DNA from: Sulfuritalea sp.
Lineage (GTDB): Bacteria; Pseudomonadota; Gammaproteobacteria; Burkholderiales; Rhodocyclaceae
Length of the DNA stretch: 13,339 bases
Assembly (NCBI GenBank): GCA_021738105.1
Contig: JAIPCS010000088.1
Coordinates: 1-13,339 of the forward strand
Reading direction: 5' to 3'
Shown: in pieces, positions 1 through 6,855 of the stretch
Layout: each line of letters starts with the position of its first letter
Numbering within the stretch: the first letter of the stretch is position 1
Translations under genes and position numbers: made by a program
Notes under the pieces: generated by a model
Told to the model about the DNA's origin: nothing
Database searches by the model: none
Seen by the model: only the letters and a program-made list of their open reading frames with translations

Positions 1-118
1 CAAAAACTTCAGCTACAGCGGGAAAACCACAGTCCAACTCCAGCCACGCAGTCTGCACCTGCGGATGCGCGTAACTGCGACTGCGCGCATCTTGCACCTG
101 TCGCACACCCGTGACCAT
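1..118 (-). CDS. Possible partial ORF of unknown identity at the window edge
   Basis: An ATG at 116-118 on the minus strand opens a frame that stays open to the window edge: 39 codons, beginning MVTGVRQVQDARSR and ending near ELDCGFPAVAEVF. An in-frame TAA lies nine codons upstream of the ATG, so this is the first ATG in the frame. cbbO would be expected here, downstream of cbbQ, but the residues do not resemble any CbbO N-terminus I recognise. No good Shine-Dalgarno is seen. Two plus-strand frames are also open over the same bases (to stops near 114 and 136), so coding status is doubtful. No function can be assigned. Confidence 0.2.
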   Translation of the reverse strand, partial: MVTGVRQVQDARSRSYAHPQVQTAWLELDCGFPAVAEVF

Positions 119-179
119 CGCCTGATCGCCCGTTAAGGTCGCTTACGGCCAATTAGCGCCGTATCGCCATCGCCGACTT

Positions 180-983
180 TCACGGGAAGCTCGCATCGAC
201 AGCATGATCGAGCGTCGCCCGGATGTCGGCATCGTCCGTGATCGGCCGCACCATGGCCATGCGGCAGGCGTCCTGCGGTGCGACTCCGCGCCCGATCAGG
301 GTTGCCGCATAAACGACCAGACGAGTCGATATGCCCTCATCAAGACCGTGACCCTTCAGGTTGCGTGCCGTTTGGGCAATTTTTACCAGTGTTGCCGCCA
401 TGTCGGCTTCGATGCCGGATTCCTTCACCACAATCTGCGTTTCCAGCGCGGCTTCCGGGTAATCGAAATCGAAGGCGGTGAAGCGCTGCTTGGTCGATTG
501 CTTGAGATCCTTCATCAAGGACTGATAGCCGGGGTTGTAGGAAATCACCAGTTGGAAATCGGGATGCGCCTCGATCAATTCACCCTTTTTGTCCAGCGGC
601 AACACCCGACGGTGATCGGTCAGTGGGTGGATCACCACGGTCGTGTCCTGGCGTGCTTCCACGATTTCGTCGAGATAGCAGATGGCGCCCAGACGCGCCG
701 CGATGGTCAGCGGACCATCGAGCCAGCGCGTACCGTTGGCGTCAAGTAGATAGCGGCCGACCAGATCAGAGGCCGTCATGTCTTCGTTGCAGGCCACGGT
801 TATCAGCGGCTTGTTCAACTTCCAGGCCATGTATTCGACAAAGCGTGACTTGCCGCAACCGGTGGGGCCCTTGAGCATCACCGGCAAACGGGCCGCGTAG
901 GCCGCCTCATACAGTTCCACTTCCCGACCCTGGGCCCGATAGAAGGGTTCTGCCCTGACAAGATACTGATCCTTGTTCGACAT
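180..983 (-). CDS. cbbQ: CbbQ, MoxR-type AAA+ ATPase (RuBisCO activase subunit)
   Basis: A 267-residue MoxR-family AAA+ ATPase of the CbbQ/NirQ/NorQ group. CbbQ hexamers work with the von Willebrand factor A protein CbbO to remove inhibitory sugar phosphates from RuBisCO, using ATP, in the cytoplasm. Walker A is GPTGCGKS at residues 39-46. Walker B is ICYLDEI, with D105 and E106. A sensor-1-like Asn is in ISYNPGYQ (N150), and a conserved Arg sits in GISTRLV (R221). The length is normal for the family. The ATG at 981-983 has only a weak upstream GGATAAAG. The gene lies 80 bases downstream of cbbM on the same strand, which favours CbbQ over NorQ/NirQ. A terminator precedes it, so its expression probably depends on readthrough from cbbM or on an unseen promoter. 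cbbO is not recognisable downstream. Confidence 0.93.
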   Translation of the reverse strand: MSNKDQYLVRAEPFYRAQGREVELYEAAYAARLPVMLKGPTGCGKSRFVEYMAWKLNKPLITVACNEDMTASDLVGRYLLDANGTRWLDGPLTIAARLGAICYLDEIVEARQDTTVVIHPLTDHRRVLPLDKKGELIEAHPDFQLVISYNPGYQSLMKDLKQSTKQRFTAFDFDYPEAALETQIVVKESGIEADMAATLVKIAQTARNLKGHGLDEGISTRLVVYAATLIGRGVAPQDACRMAMVRPITDDADIRATLDHAVDASFP

Positions 984-1020
984 GGCTTTATCCGATCGAT
1001 TCAGTCAAGTATGCGCATCC

Positions 1021-1042
1021 AAAAAACCCCGCCGCAGCGGGG
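1021..1042 (-). terminator. Rho-independent terminator after cbbM
   Basis: Read on the minus strand: CCCCGC, a 4-base loop TGCG, GCGGGG, then TTTTTT. This is a perfect 6-bp all-GC stem followed directly by six T, about 20 bases past the cbbM stop. It lies between cbbM and cbbQ, which are codirectional, so it should end most cbbM transcripts and let only a fraction continue into cbbQ. The opposite strand lacks a T-run after the stem, so it acts in the cbbM direction only. Confidence 0.88.
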
Positions 1043-1063
1043 CTGTTTCTACCAGAGCCCGGC

Positions 1064-2443
1064 TTACTTGTGGACACCGAGTTTTTCGCGCCAGCCCGGG
1101 AATATCTTGTCGGCATCGCCCGGAAAGGATTCGAAAGCTCGGGCGAATTCCTTGTGACTCTTGGCGAACTCGATGGGATCGGCACCCGACTTCCAGCACT
1201 CGTAGGACTGGCGCAGGGAAATTGCCCCAGCCGCCGGGCTGTCGATGTGGCCGTAAGAGCCGCCCCCCGAAGTGTTGATCACGTTGCCGTGGCCCAGATT
1301 CTCGAAGAAGCCGGGCAAACGCAGCGCATTCATGCCGCCGGAAATGATCGGGGTGGTTGGCTTCATGCCATACCACTTCTGGAAATACACCGGACCCTGA
1401 CACTCGTCGCGCTCGATCATGTAGGCGATCAACTTGTCCGATTGGTCGCCTTCCATCTTGCCGTAACCCATGGTGCCGACGTGAATGCCTGAGGCGCCTT
1501 GCAAACGGGCGATCTTGGCCAGTACAAATGCGGTGTAGCCGCGCTTGGCGGAGGGCGACGTGATCATGCCGTGTCCCGCGCGGTGATAGTGCAGATACTG
1601 ATTCGGATATTGACGACGGGCGGTAGTGATCATCCCGGGGCCGCCGACGAAGCCGTCGACCAGGAAGGCCACCTTGTCTGCATCCGGGCCAAAAGTTTCA
1701 AGAATGAAATCGGCGCGGTGCAGCATTTCGTAGTGATCGTCGGCAGTGATGTTGGCCGAAAAAATCTTGGCCTGACCGGTCTCATCCATGGCGCGCTTCA
1801 TTGCGTCATACACCAGCGGATACACCTTTTTGGCGGGACAGAACACCTGATTGCCCTGCGGCTCGTCGTTCTTGATGAAATCCCCGCCCAACCAGAACTG
1901 GTAGGCAGCAGCCGCAAACGGCTCGGGGCGCAAACCAAGTTTGGGCTTGATGATGGTGCCGGCGATATAGCCGCCATCCTTGATCGGCCGGCCGAGAATG
2001 CGCCACATATCGGAAATGTCCTTGGACGGACCGTCGAACAACTGAATGGCGCGCTCGGGGAAATAAATGTCGTGGATCTTGCCGTGCTCGATGTCTCCCA
2101 TGCCCTGATTGTTTCCAATCGCCAGCGTCAGGAAGGACACAATCATCATCCTGCCATCGGTCATGTTGCGATCGAACAGGTCCAGCGGGTAGGCGATCCG
2201 CATGTCCTCGGTCGCTTCGTCGATGTAATACACCAGTGCATCCACACCTTTGGTGAAATCATCCGTGGTGCTGACTTCCACGTTGGTACCGGTGGACGAC
2301 TCGGCGGCAAAATGTGCCGCAGCCTCAAGATATCCGTAGCCGGCTTTGGGCTTCATCTTGTAGGCGACGAGAATGTGGCGGCCTCCCTTGATCAGGTCTT
2401 CTTCTTTCAGGCTCAGGTCGGCGTATCGGTTCGATTGGTCCAT
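1064..2443 (-). CDS. cbbM: Form II ribulose-1,5-bisphosphate carboxylase/oxygenase (CbbM)
   Basis: A 459-residue form II RuBisCO large subunit. It fixes CO2 onto ribulose-1,5-bisphosphate in the Calvin cycle, works as L2-type homodimers or oligomers without small subunits, and is cytoplasmic. Numbering matches the Rhodospirillum rubrum enzyme. E48 and N111 (GNNQGMGD) are present. Catalytic K166 is in TIIKPKLG. The carbamylated lysine is K191, with metal ligands D193 and E194, in [13 protein letters not shown]287 is in HRAGHG, H321 in GIHVGTMG, loop-6 K329 in GYGKMEGD, and S368 in IISGGM. All expected active-site residues are intact. The start is supported by a strong AAGGAGG at 2450-2456, six bases before the ATG. 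It is flanked by cbbY upstream and a strong terminator plus cbbQ downstream. A CbbR-like operator and promoter lie just upstream. Form II enzymes suit high-CO2, low-O2 conditions (family knowledge). Confidence 0.98.
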   Translation of the reverse strand: MDQSNRYADLSLKEEDLIKGGRHILVAYKMKPKAGYGYLEAAAHFAAESSTGTNVEVSTTDDFTKGVDALVYYIDEATEDMRIAYPLDLFDRNMTDGRMMIVSFLTLAIGNNQGMGDIEHGKIHDIYFPERAIQLFDGPSKDISDMWRILGRPIKDGGYIAGTIIKPKLGLRPEPFAAAAYQFWLGGDFIKNDEPQGNQVFCPAKKVYPLVYDAMKRAMDETGQAKIFSANITADDHYEMLHRADFILETFGPDADKVAFLVDGFVGGPGMITTARRQYPNQYLHYHRAGHGMITSPSAKRGYTAFVLAKIARLQGASGIHVGTMGYGKMEGDQSDKLIAYMIERDECQGPVYFQKWYGMKPTTPIISGGMNALRLPGFFENLGHGNVINTSGGGSYGHIDSPAAGAISLRQSYECWKSGADPIEFAKSHKEFARAFESFPGDADKIFPGWREKLGVHK

Positions 2444-2449
2444 GGTGCC

Positions 2450-2456
2450 CCTCCTT
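2450..2456 (-). promoter_or_regulatory. Strong Shine-Dalgarno of cbbM
   Basis: AAGGAGG read on the minus strand, six bases before the cbbM ATG. It is the strongest ribosome binding site in the window, as expected for the abundant RuBisCO, and it fixes the start at 2443. Confidence 0.85.
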
Positions 2457-2497
2457 GGGCGATATACGTTGAGACAGACGGTGCAGCAGATGACGAT

Positions 2498-2526
2498 ATG
2501 GTAGTCACACCATTACATAAGGTAAA
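2498..2526 (-). promoter_or_regulatory. Candidate sigma-70 promoter of cbbM
   Basis: On the minus strand, TTTACC (-35 like, 2521-2526) is followed after exactly 17 bases by TACCAT (-10 like, 2498-2503). Each hexamer matches consensus at about four of six positions, as is common for activator-dependent promoters. The start would fall near 2491, giving a leader of roughly 48 bases that contains the strong ribosome binding site. The -35 lies inside the TTAC/GTAA palindrome of the proposed CbbR operator, the usual place for a LysR activation site. An inverted repeat ATGGT/ACCAT (2498-2513) overlaps the -10. Confidence 0.4.
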
Positions 2527-2552
2527 GTCACGTTTTTTTATCACTATCATAA
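2513..2552 (-). promoter_or_regulatory. Candidate CbbR operator upstream of cbbM (two LysR-type palindromes)
   Basis: Two palindromes lie side by side. The distal one is TTAT-N7-ATAA at 2538-2552; the proximal one is TTAC-N5-GTAA at 2513-2525 and fits the LysR T-N11-A rule exactly. Twelve bases separate them and their centres are 26 bases apart. Both lie upstream of or overlap the proposed cbbM -35, like the recognition and activation sites of LysR regulators. The region overlaps the last codon and stop of cbbY. A matching pair occurs at 3263-3304. Binding by the CbbR encoded at 6852-7811 is inferred. Confidence 0.5.
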
Positions 2553-3241
2553 GCCACCTCATGCCAATGCCGAAGCAGAGACACCGTAACCTGACCGAGA
2601 TCGGGCAGCAGGGCGACGGCACCGGAGAAGTCGTGGTCGTCGGTGTAGGCCGTGCGTGTGATCACCGTGGCCAGGCCGGCGGCGCGACTGGCTTTGAGCC
2701 CATTGGCGGAGTCTTCGATGGCGAGGCAGGCGGTGGCCGGCAAGGCAAGCTGAGCCAGTACCCACTCATAAATATCAGGTGCCGGTTTCTTGTTCGGCAC
2801 CGTGTCGCCAGCGCCGACTTTCTCGAACAGCGAGAGCAGATCCGGGGCCAGCAAGGCGCTGACATTCTCCGGTGTAGTAGTGGTGGCGATGGCCAGACGG
2901 AGCCCGGCGGTATGCGCATCGCGCAGCAAACGCTCGACGCCCGGGCGCAGCCGGATGCCTTGCGCGCAGAGCGCCACGTAATGTCGCGTCTTTGCCGCAT
3001 GCAAGGCCTTGATGCGTCCCTCGGAATCCGCCTGATGCAGGAATTCCGGTGCATGTCGTTCGCAAAAGAAACGGATTCGCTCCTTGCCGCCAGTGACTTC
3101 CAGCAGCTCACCGTAAAGCGCCTCATCCCAATGCCAGTCAAGACCGGCTTCGGCAAAGGCCGCATTGAAAGCCGGCCGATGGCCGTCACGCTCGGTATCG
3201 GCAAGCGTTCCGTCAACATCAAAAATAAGCGCCTCAAGCAT
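2528..3241 (-). CDS. cbbY: CbbY-type HAD phosphatase (xylulose-1,5-bisphosphate phosphatase)
   Basis: A 237-residue HAD-superfamily hydrolase of the beta-phosphoglucomutase/CbbY group. CbbY proteins dephosphorylate xylulose-1,5-bisphosphate, a misfire product of RuBisCO and a potent RuBisCO inhibitor, so the enzyme acts in metabolite repair. Motif I is DVDGTLADTE, with nucleophile D8 and acid/base D10. The CbbY signature TGGKERI is at 50-56. Motif II is in AIATTTTPEN (about 118-126), motif III Lys in NKKPAPD (151-152), and motif IV is AIEDSANG with E176 and D177. The cap domain spans roughly residues 18-95. The ATG at 3239-3241 is preceded by AGGAGG about 14 bases away, which is farther than usual. 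That site lies in a small hairpin, so translation may be modest or the transcript start may be very close. The gene lies directly upstream of cbbM, whose operator overlaps its 3' end. Confidence 0.88.
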   Translation of the reverse strand: MLEALIFDVDGTLADTERDGHRPAFNAAFAEAGLDWHWDEALYGELLEVTGGKERIRFFCERHAPEFLHQADSEGRIKALHAAKTRHYVALCAQGIRLRPGVERLLRDAHTAGLRLAIATTTTPENVSALLAPDLLSLFEKVGAGDTVPNKKPAPDIYEWVLAQLALPATACLAIEDSANGLKASRAAGLATVITRTAYTDDHDFSGAVALLPDLGQVTVSLLRHWHEVAYDSDKKT

Positions 3242-3243
3242 TG

Positions 3244-3273
3244 TTGACAGGATAGCCTCCTGTTACCCATAAG
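3244..3273 (+). promoter_or_regulatory. Candidate promoter for the GGDEF-EAL / cbbR unit
   Basis: A perfect TTGACA (-35, 3244-3249) is followed after 18 bases by CATAAG (-10 like, 3268-3273, four of six matches). Transcription would begin near 3280, giving a leader of about 78 bases to the favoured ATG at 3358. The -10 sits in the centre of the CTGTTAC/GTAACAG palindrome (3260-3279), so protein bound there would block this promoter. That fits negative autoregulation by CbbR. Confidence 0.45.
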
Positions 3274-3304
3274 TAACAGTCATGCTTTCTTATACCAGTG
3301 ATAA
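3260..3304. promoter_or_regulatory. Second candidate CbbR operator in the cbbY / GGDEF-EAL divergent region
   Basis: One palindrome is CTGTTAC-N6-GTAACAG at 3260-3279 (seven-base perfect arms), with inner core TTAC-N6-GTAA. The other is TTAT-N7-ATAA at 3290-3304. Read toward cbbY, the order, spacing (13 bases between cores, against 12 at cbbM) and spacer sequence (a shared TGAC before box 2) repeat the arrangement at 2513-2552. The TTAT box shares 12 of 15 bases with the cbbM box read in the opposite orientation (common part AGTGATAA). This is the best evidence that one regulator binds both places. Confidence 0.55.
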
Positions 3305-3357
3305 CATCGCCAAAAAGGCCGATGAGTCGCGCGACATCGCCAAAAACAGGGGGAGGC

Positions 3358-6300
3358 ATGGCTGCGATTTCCAGCGACGTATCGAACGCGGTTCAATCGG
3401 TTCGGGAAGAGGTGGTCATGGCCACCTATACCACCGCCATGGTTGCCGCGACCATTCTGACGTTGGGAAACATGTCACGCAATCTGAGTCTGGGCAACCC
3501 GCTCAGCATTCCCCATAGTGCCCTCTATGCAGTATTTCTGATCGTCTACCTGGTTCGTCATCGAATCGGGGCCCGATGGCTGGCGCCGTTGCTTCTGAGC
3601 GCGATGTTCCTGGCCGGAACATTCGGCTATTTCATTTACGGTTTCGTCGGCAATTCAGCGCCGGTCTATTTGGCGCTATGTATCGTTGCCGCATCCTTCT
3701 ATGGCCCGCGTGGAGGTCTTGTTGCCGCACTGGCATCCGGACTGGTGATGCTCGTGGTTTTGGCACTCGTGCTTTCCGGTAATCTGGTTTTTGCCTACGA
3801 CGTCGACGCGTTCGTGAGCAGTCCCTTCAGTTGGATTGCGGCACTGACCACCTTCGCTGCGATGGTTGCCATGATGCTGACGCAGGTGAGCCTGATTTAC
3901 CAGAAACTTGAGTCATTGCTGGGTGAACAGCATGCGCGCATGAAGGAAATACTGCAGGCCAACGACCGACTGAAAATGGAAATCGAGGCGAGGACAACCG
4001 TTGAAGCTGAACTGCGCCGGCAGTCAGCGCTACTGGAGAACATCCTTGGCGGTCTACCCCAGGGCATCAGTGTGTTTGACGATCAGCTCAAACTGGTGGT
4101 GTGGAACGACGGCATGGTTGACGTACTCGAACTTCCGCCGGAAATCGTGAAAAAGGGTGTTTCATTTGAGGATCTGATTCGTGTGCCCGCTCGACGTGGC
4201 GATTATGGCCCGGGAGATCCGGAGGAGCACGTACAGAAGCGCCGCGAACTGGCGCTGCAATTTCAGTCGCACACCTTCGAACGCGAGCGTTCGAGCGGCC
4301 GCACCCATCTCGTGGTTGGCAAGCCGTTTCACGTCGACGGAAAAATTGCCGGCTTCATTACGACGTATACGGACATTACCGAACGCAGACGGAACGAACA
4401 GGAGATTCAGCGCAACAACGAAGTGCTGCAATCCATTCTCGACAATATTCCGAGCGGTGTCAGCGTCTTCGACAAAGATCTGCGCATGATCGCCTGGAAC
4501 CGGTTGGCGAAACAACTACTGGATATCCCCGATGAACTGATTTCTGATCGGCACCCCACGTTCGAATCCATTCTTCGATACAACGCCGCGCGCGGGGAGT
4601 ACGGCAGCGAGAACGGCGACGCGAGGGTTATGGATATCCTTGAGCAAGCCCGTCATCCCGTAGCCCACATGTTCGAGCGCGAGCGTCCGAACGGAATAGT
4701 GCTGGAAATTCGCGGCACCCCATTGCCGGACGGCGGCTTTGTCACCACGTATACAGACATCACGGCTCGAAGAAAATCCGAACGCGAACTGATGCATTTG
4801 CACGAACGCTTTTCGCTGGCACTGGAAACCGTGGGGCTGGGAATCTTTGATTGGGACGCCAGAAGCAAAACAGTACTGGCAGATGAGCGCGTATTCGAGA
4901 TATTTGGTGTGTCCTCCGAAGGACGGGACGGACGATTCTCGGATTGGATCGACTACGTTCATCCGGAAGACCGGGAGCGGACCGTCAACGAGACCATCGC
5001 ATCACTGCGCAGCAAGGCCACCGACGTTAAACTGGCCTACAGAATTGTCCGGCCTGACGGCAGGATTCGCTATCTGGAGGTCCACAATCATCTGGTCCGG
5101 GACGAAAGCGGCTGGGCCCTGCGTTTGATCGGTGCCGACTTCGACGTTACCGAGCGCAAGGAAACCGAGGAGCGCCTGCTATTGACCGAAAAGGTCTTTG
5201 ACAACAGTCCGGTTGCGATCATGATCAGCGATAGCGAGAACAGGATCATTTCGGTGAACCGGTCCTTTACCCGGATCACCGGTTACTCGGAAAGCGAAGT
5301 TCTGGGGCGCGACCCGAAACTGCTCAGTTCGGAGTTGCATGATGCGGCATTTTTCAGCCGGATGTGGGCGTCGCTTGGCGCTTCCGATTTTTGGGAAGGC
5401 GAGATCTGGGATCGGCGCAAAACCGGCCAGATTTATCCGAAATGGATGACGGTCAACGTGGTGCATGATCGTGAGGATCCGGCCAGAATTCATTACGTGT
5501 CGATATTTTCCGACATCACCGAAAGAAAACAGGCAGAGGAACACATCAACCATCTCGCCCACCATGACCCCTTGACCTCGCTGCCAAATCGCATGGCTCT
5601 GGTGACAAGGCTGGAGCAGTCGCTTGCCGAGGCAGACCGCAACCAGCGCAGCGTTGCCGTGATGTTTCTCGATCTGGACCGTTTCAAAACCATCAACGAC
5701 ACGCTTGGTCATCATGTTGGCGACCTGCTTCTGATCGAAGTGGCACGCCGCTTGCGCCAGACCGTCAGGTCGTCTGACACGGTCGCCCGCCTGGGTGGCG
5801 ATGAGTTTGTCGTTGTACTGCCGGCACTGGAAGTGGCTGGATTGGCAGCCACGGTGGCCGGAAGCATTCTGGAAGCATTGAGCCAGCCCTATCAGATTGG
5901 AGAGCACGCGGTGCACAGCACCCCCTCGATCGGCGTCAGCATTTACCCGCAGGACGGTAAAGACGTCGATACCGTAATGAAGTATGCCGATACCGCGATG
6001 TACCACGCCAAGGAATTGGGACGCAACGGCTTCCAGTTTTTCTCCGCGGAAATGAACCAGAACGCAATGAAGCGACTGGAAGTAGAAAAACAGTTGCGCG
6101 ACGCGTTGCAGAAAGACCAGTTAGAGCTTCACTATCAGCCGCGTTTCGACAGGGAGGGACGTGTCACCGGTGTCGAGGCGCTCATACGCTGGAACAGGCC
6201 GGGTCATGGGCTCCAATATCCGGGCGCTTTCATTTCCATTGCCGAAGAGAGTGATCTGATCGTTCATCTCGGAGATTGGGTGCTGGCGACAGTCACACGT

Positions 6301-6855
6301 CAGTTGCGCACATGGCTCAATGAAGGCCGCTCGCCGCCCCCGGTCGCAGTCAATCTTTCGGTACGTCAACTTCGCCTGGCCGGTCTGCCAACGCAGATCG
6401 CTCATGTAATGGAAGCGGCTGCGCTTCCGGCCCGCCTTCTGGAGTTTGAACTGACCGAAAGCATGGCCATGGAAAATCCTGAAAGAGCTGCCAGACTGCT
6501 CGGGGAACTTCGCAACATGGGCAGCCGGCTGGCGATTGATGATTTTGGCACCGGGCATTCATCACTGTCCTACCTGAAAACCCTGCCTTTCGACTATCTC
6601 AAGATCGACCGCTCATTTGTCGCCGGAATTGAGCATGACCCAAGCGATTTCGCCATTGTCAGGGGAACCATCGCGCTGGCTCATAGCCTGGGACTGAGTG
6701 TGGTCGCGGAAGGCGTGGAGACACTGCAGCAACTTGCCTTGCTGAAAAGTGTCGACTGTGACGAGTTTCAGGGCTTCCACCTGTCGCGGCCCTTGCCTCT
6801 GACTGAGCTTGAGGCATTTCTTGAAAAAAATTCCCATACCGTAAATCGAACATGA
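3358..6855 (+). CDS. Membrane-anchored PAS(x4)-GGDEF-EAL cyclic-di-GMP signalling protein
   Basis: From the ATG at 3358 the protein has 1165 residues. About five or six membrane segments (roughly 24-181) are followed by a coiled coil (181-221). Then come two similar PAS_7-type domains (about 225-340 and 357-467), a PAS_3-type domain (483-599) and a fourth PAS (608-722). The GGDEF domain (725-895) keeps GGDEF at 813-817 and an RxxD inhibitory site (804-807). The EAL domain (908-1155) keeps EAL 940-942, N999, ELTES, DDFGTG (1061-1066), LKID, AEGVE and QG. Both cyclase and phosphodiesterase activity are therefore possible at the inner membrane; which dominates cannot be told. The signal sensed is unknown, and no haem or flavin site is certain. 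Start is uncertain. ATG 3358 has AGGGGGAGG very close, ATG 3418 has a near-ideal AAGAGGTGG, and the GTG at 3298 lies within the operator box. The stop overlaps the next gene's ATG. Confidence 0.93.
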   Translation: MAAISSDVSNAVQSVREEVVMATYTTAMVAATILTLGNMSRNLSLGNPLSIPHSALYAVFLIVYLVRHRIGARWLAPLLLSAMFLAGTFGYFIYGFVGNSAPVYLALCIVAASFYGPRGGLVAALASGLVMLVVLALVLSGNLVFAYDVDAFVSSPFSWIAALTTFAAMVAMMLTQVSLIYQKLESLLGEQHARMKEILQANDRLKMEIEARTTVEAELRRQSALLENILGGLPQGISVFDDQLKLVVWNDGMVDVLELPPEIVKKGVSFEDLIRVPARRGDYGPGDPEEHVQKRRELALQFQSHTFERERSSGRTHLVVGKPFHVDGKIAGFITTYTDITERRRNEQEIQRNNEVLQSILDNIPSGVSVFDKDLRMIAWNRLAKQLLDIPDELISDRHPTFESILRYNAARGEYGSENGDARVMDILEQARHPVAHMFERERPNGIVLEIRGTPLPDGGFVTTYTDITARRKSERELMHLHERFSLALETVGLGIFDWDARSKTVLADERVFEIFGVSSEGRDGRFSDWIDYVHPEDRERTVNETIASLRSKATDVKLAYRIVRPDGRIRYLEVHNHLVRDESGWALRLIGADFDVTERKETEERLLLTEKVFDNSPVAIMISDSENRIISVNRSFTRITGYSESEVLGRDPKLLSSELHDAAFFSRMWASLGASDFWEGEIWDRRKTGQIYPKWMTVNVVHDREDPARIHYVSIFSDITERKQAEEHINHLAHHDPLTSLPNRMALVTRLEQSLAEADRNQRSVAVMFLDLDRFKTINDTLGHHVGDLLLIEVARRLRQTVRSSDTVARLGGDEFVVVLPALEVAGLAATVAGSILEALSQPYQIGEHAVHSTPSIGVSIYPQDGKDVDTVMKYADTAMYHAKELGRNGFQFFSAEMNQNAMKRLEVEKQLRDALQKDQLELHYQPRFDREGRVTGVEALIRWNRPGHGLQYPGAFISIAEESDLIVHLGDWVLATVTRQLRTWLNEGRSPPPVAVNLSVRQLRLAGLPTQIAHVMEAAALPARLLEFELTESMAMENPERAARLLGELRNMGSRLAIDDFGTGHSSLSYLKTLPFDYLKIDRSFVAGIEHDPSDFAIVRGTIALAHSLGLSVVAEGVETLQQLALLKSVDCDEFQGFHLSRPLPLTELEAFLEKNSHTVNRT

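Noticed and set aside
137..160. Imperfect inverted repeat GGTCGCT/AGCGCC after cbbQ as a terminator
   Set aside because: The stem is bulged and short, with no T-run on the cbbQ side, so termination is not supported.
2461..2468. TATATC as the cbbM -10 box
   Set aside because: Transcription would then start within the Shine-Dalgarno, and no reasonable -35 lies 16-18 bases upstream. The TTTACC/TACCAT pair is a better fit.
1499..3247. 582-codon plus-strand open frame across cbbM and cbbY
   Set aside because: It is antisense to two clearly recognisable enzymes with intact catalytic motifs. Its translation has no family features and arises from codon bias on the opposite strand.
3298..3357. GTG at 3298 or ATG at 3322 as the start of the GGDEF-EAL protein
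   Set aside because: GTG 3298 lies inside the TTAT/ATAA operator box. The residues from there to 3357 are basic and low in character, and neither codon has a well-placed Shine-Dalgarno. ATG 3358 or 3418 is better supported.
5179..6006. 275-codon minus-strand open frame opposite the PAS/GGDEF region
   Set aside because: It is a shadow of a well-supported coding frame, with no recognisable domain.
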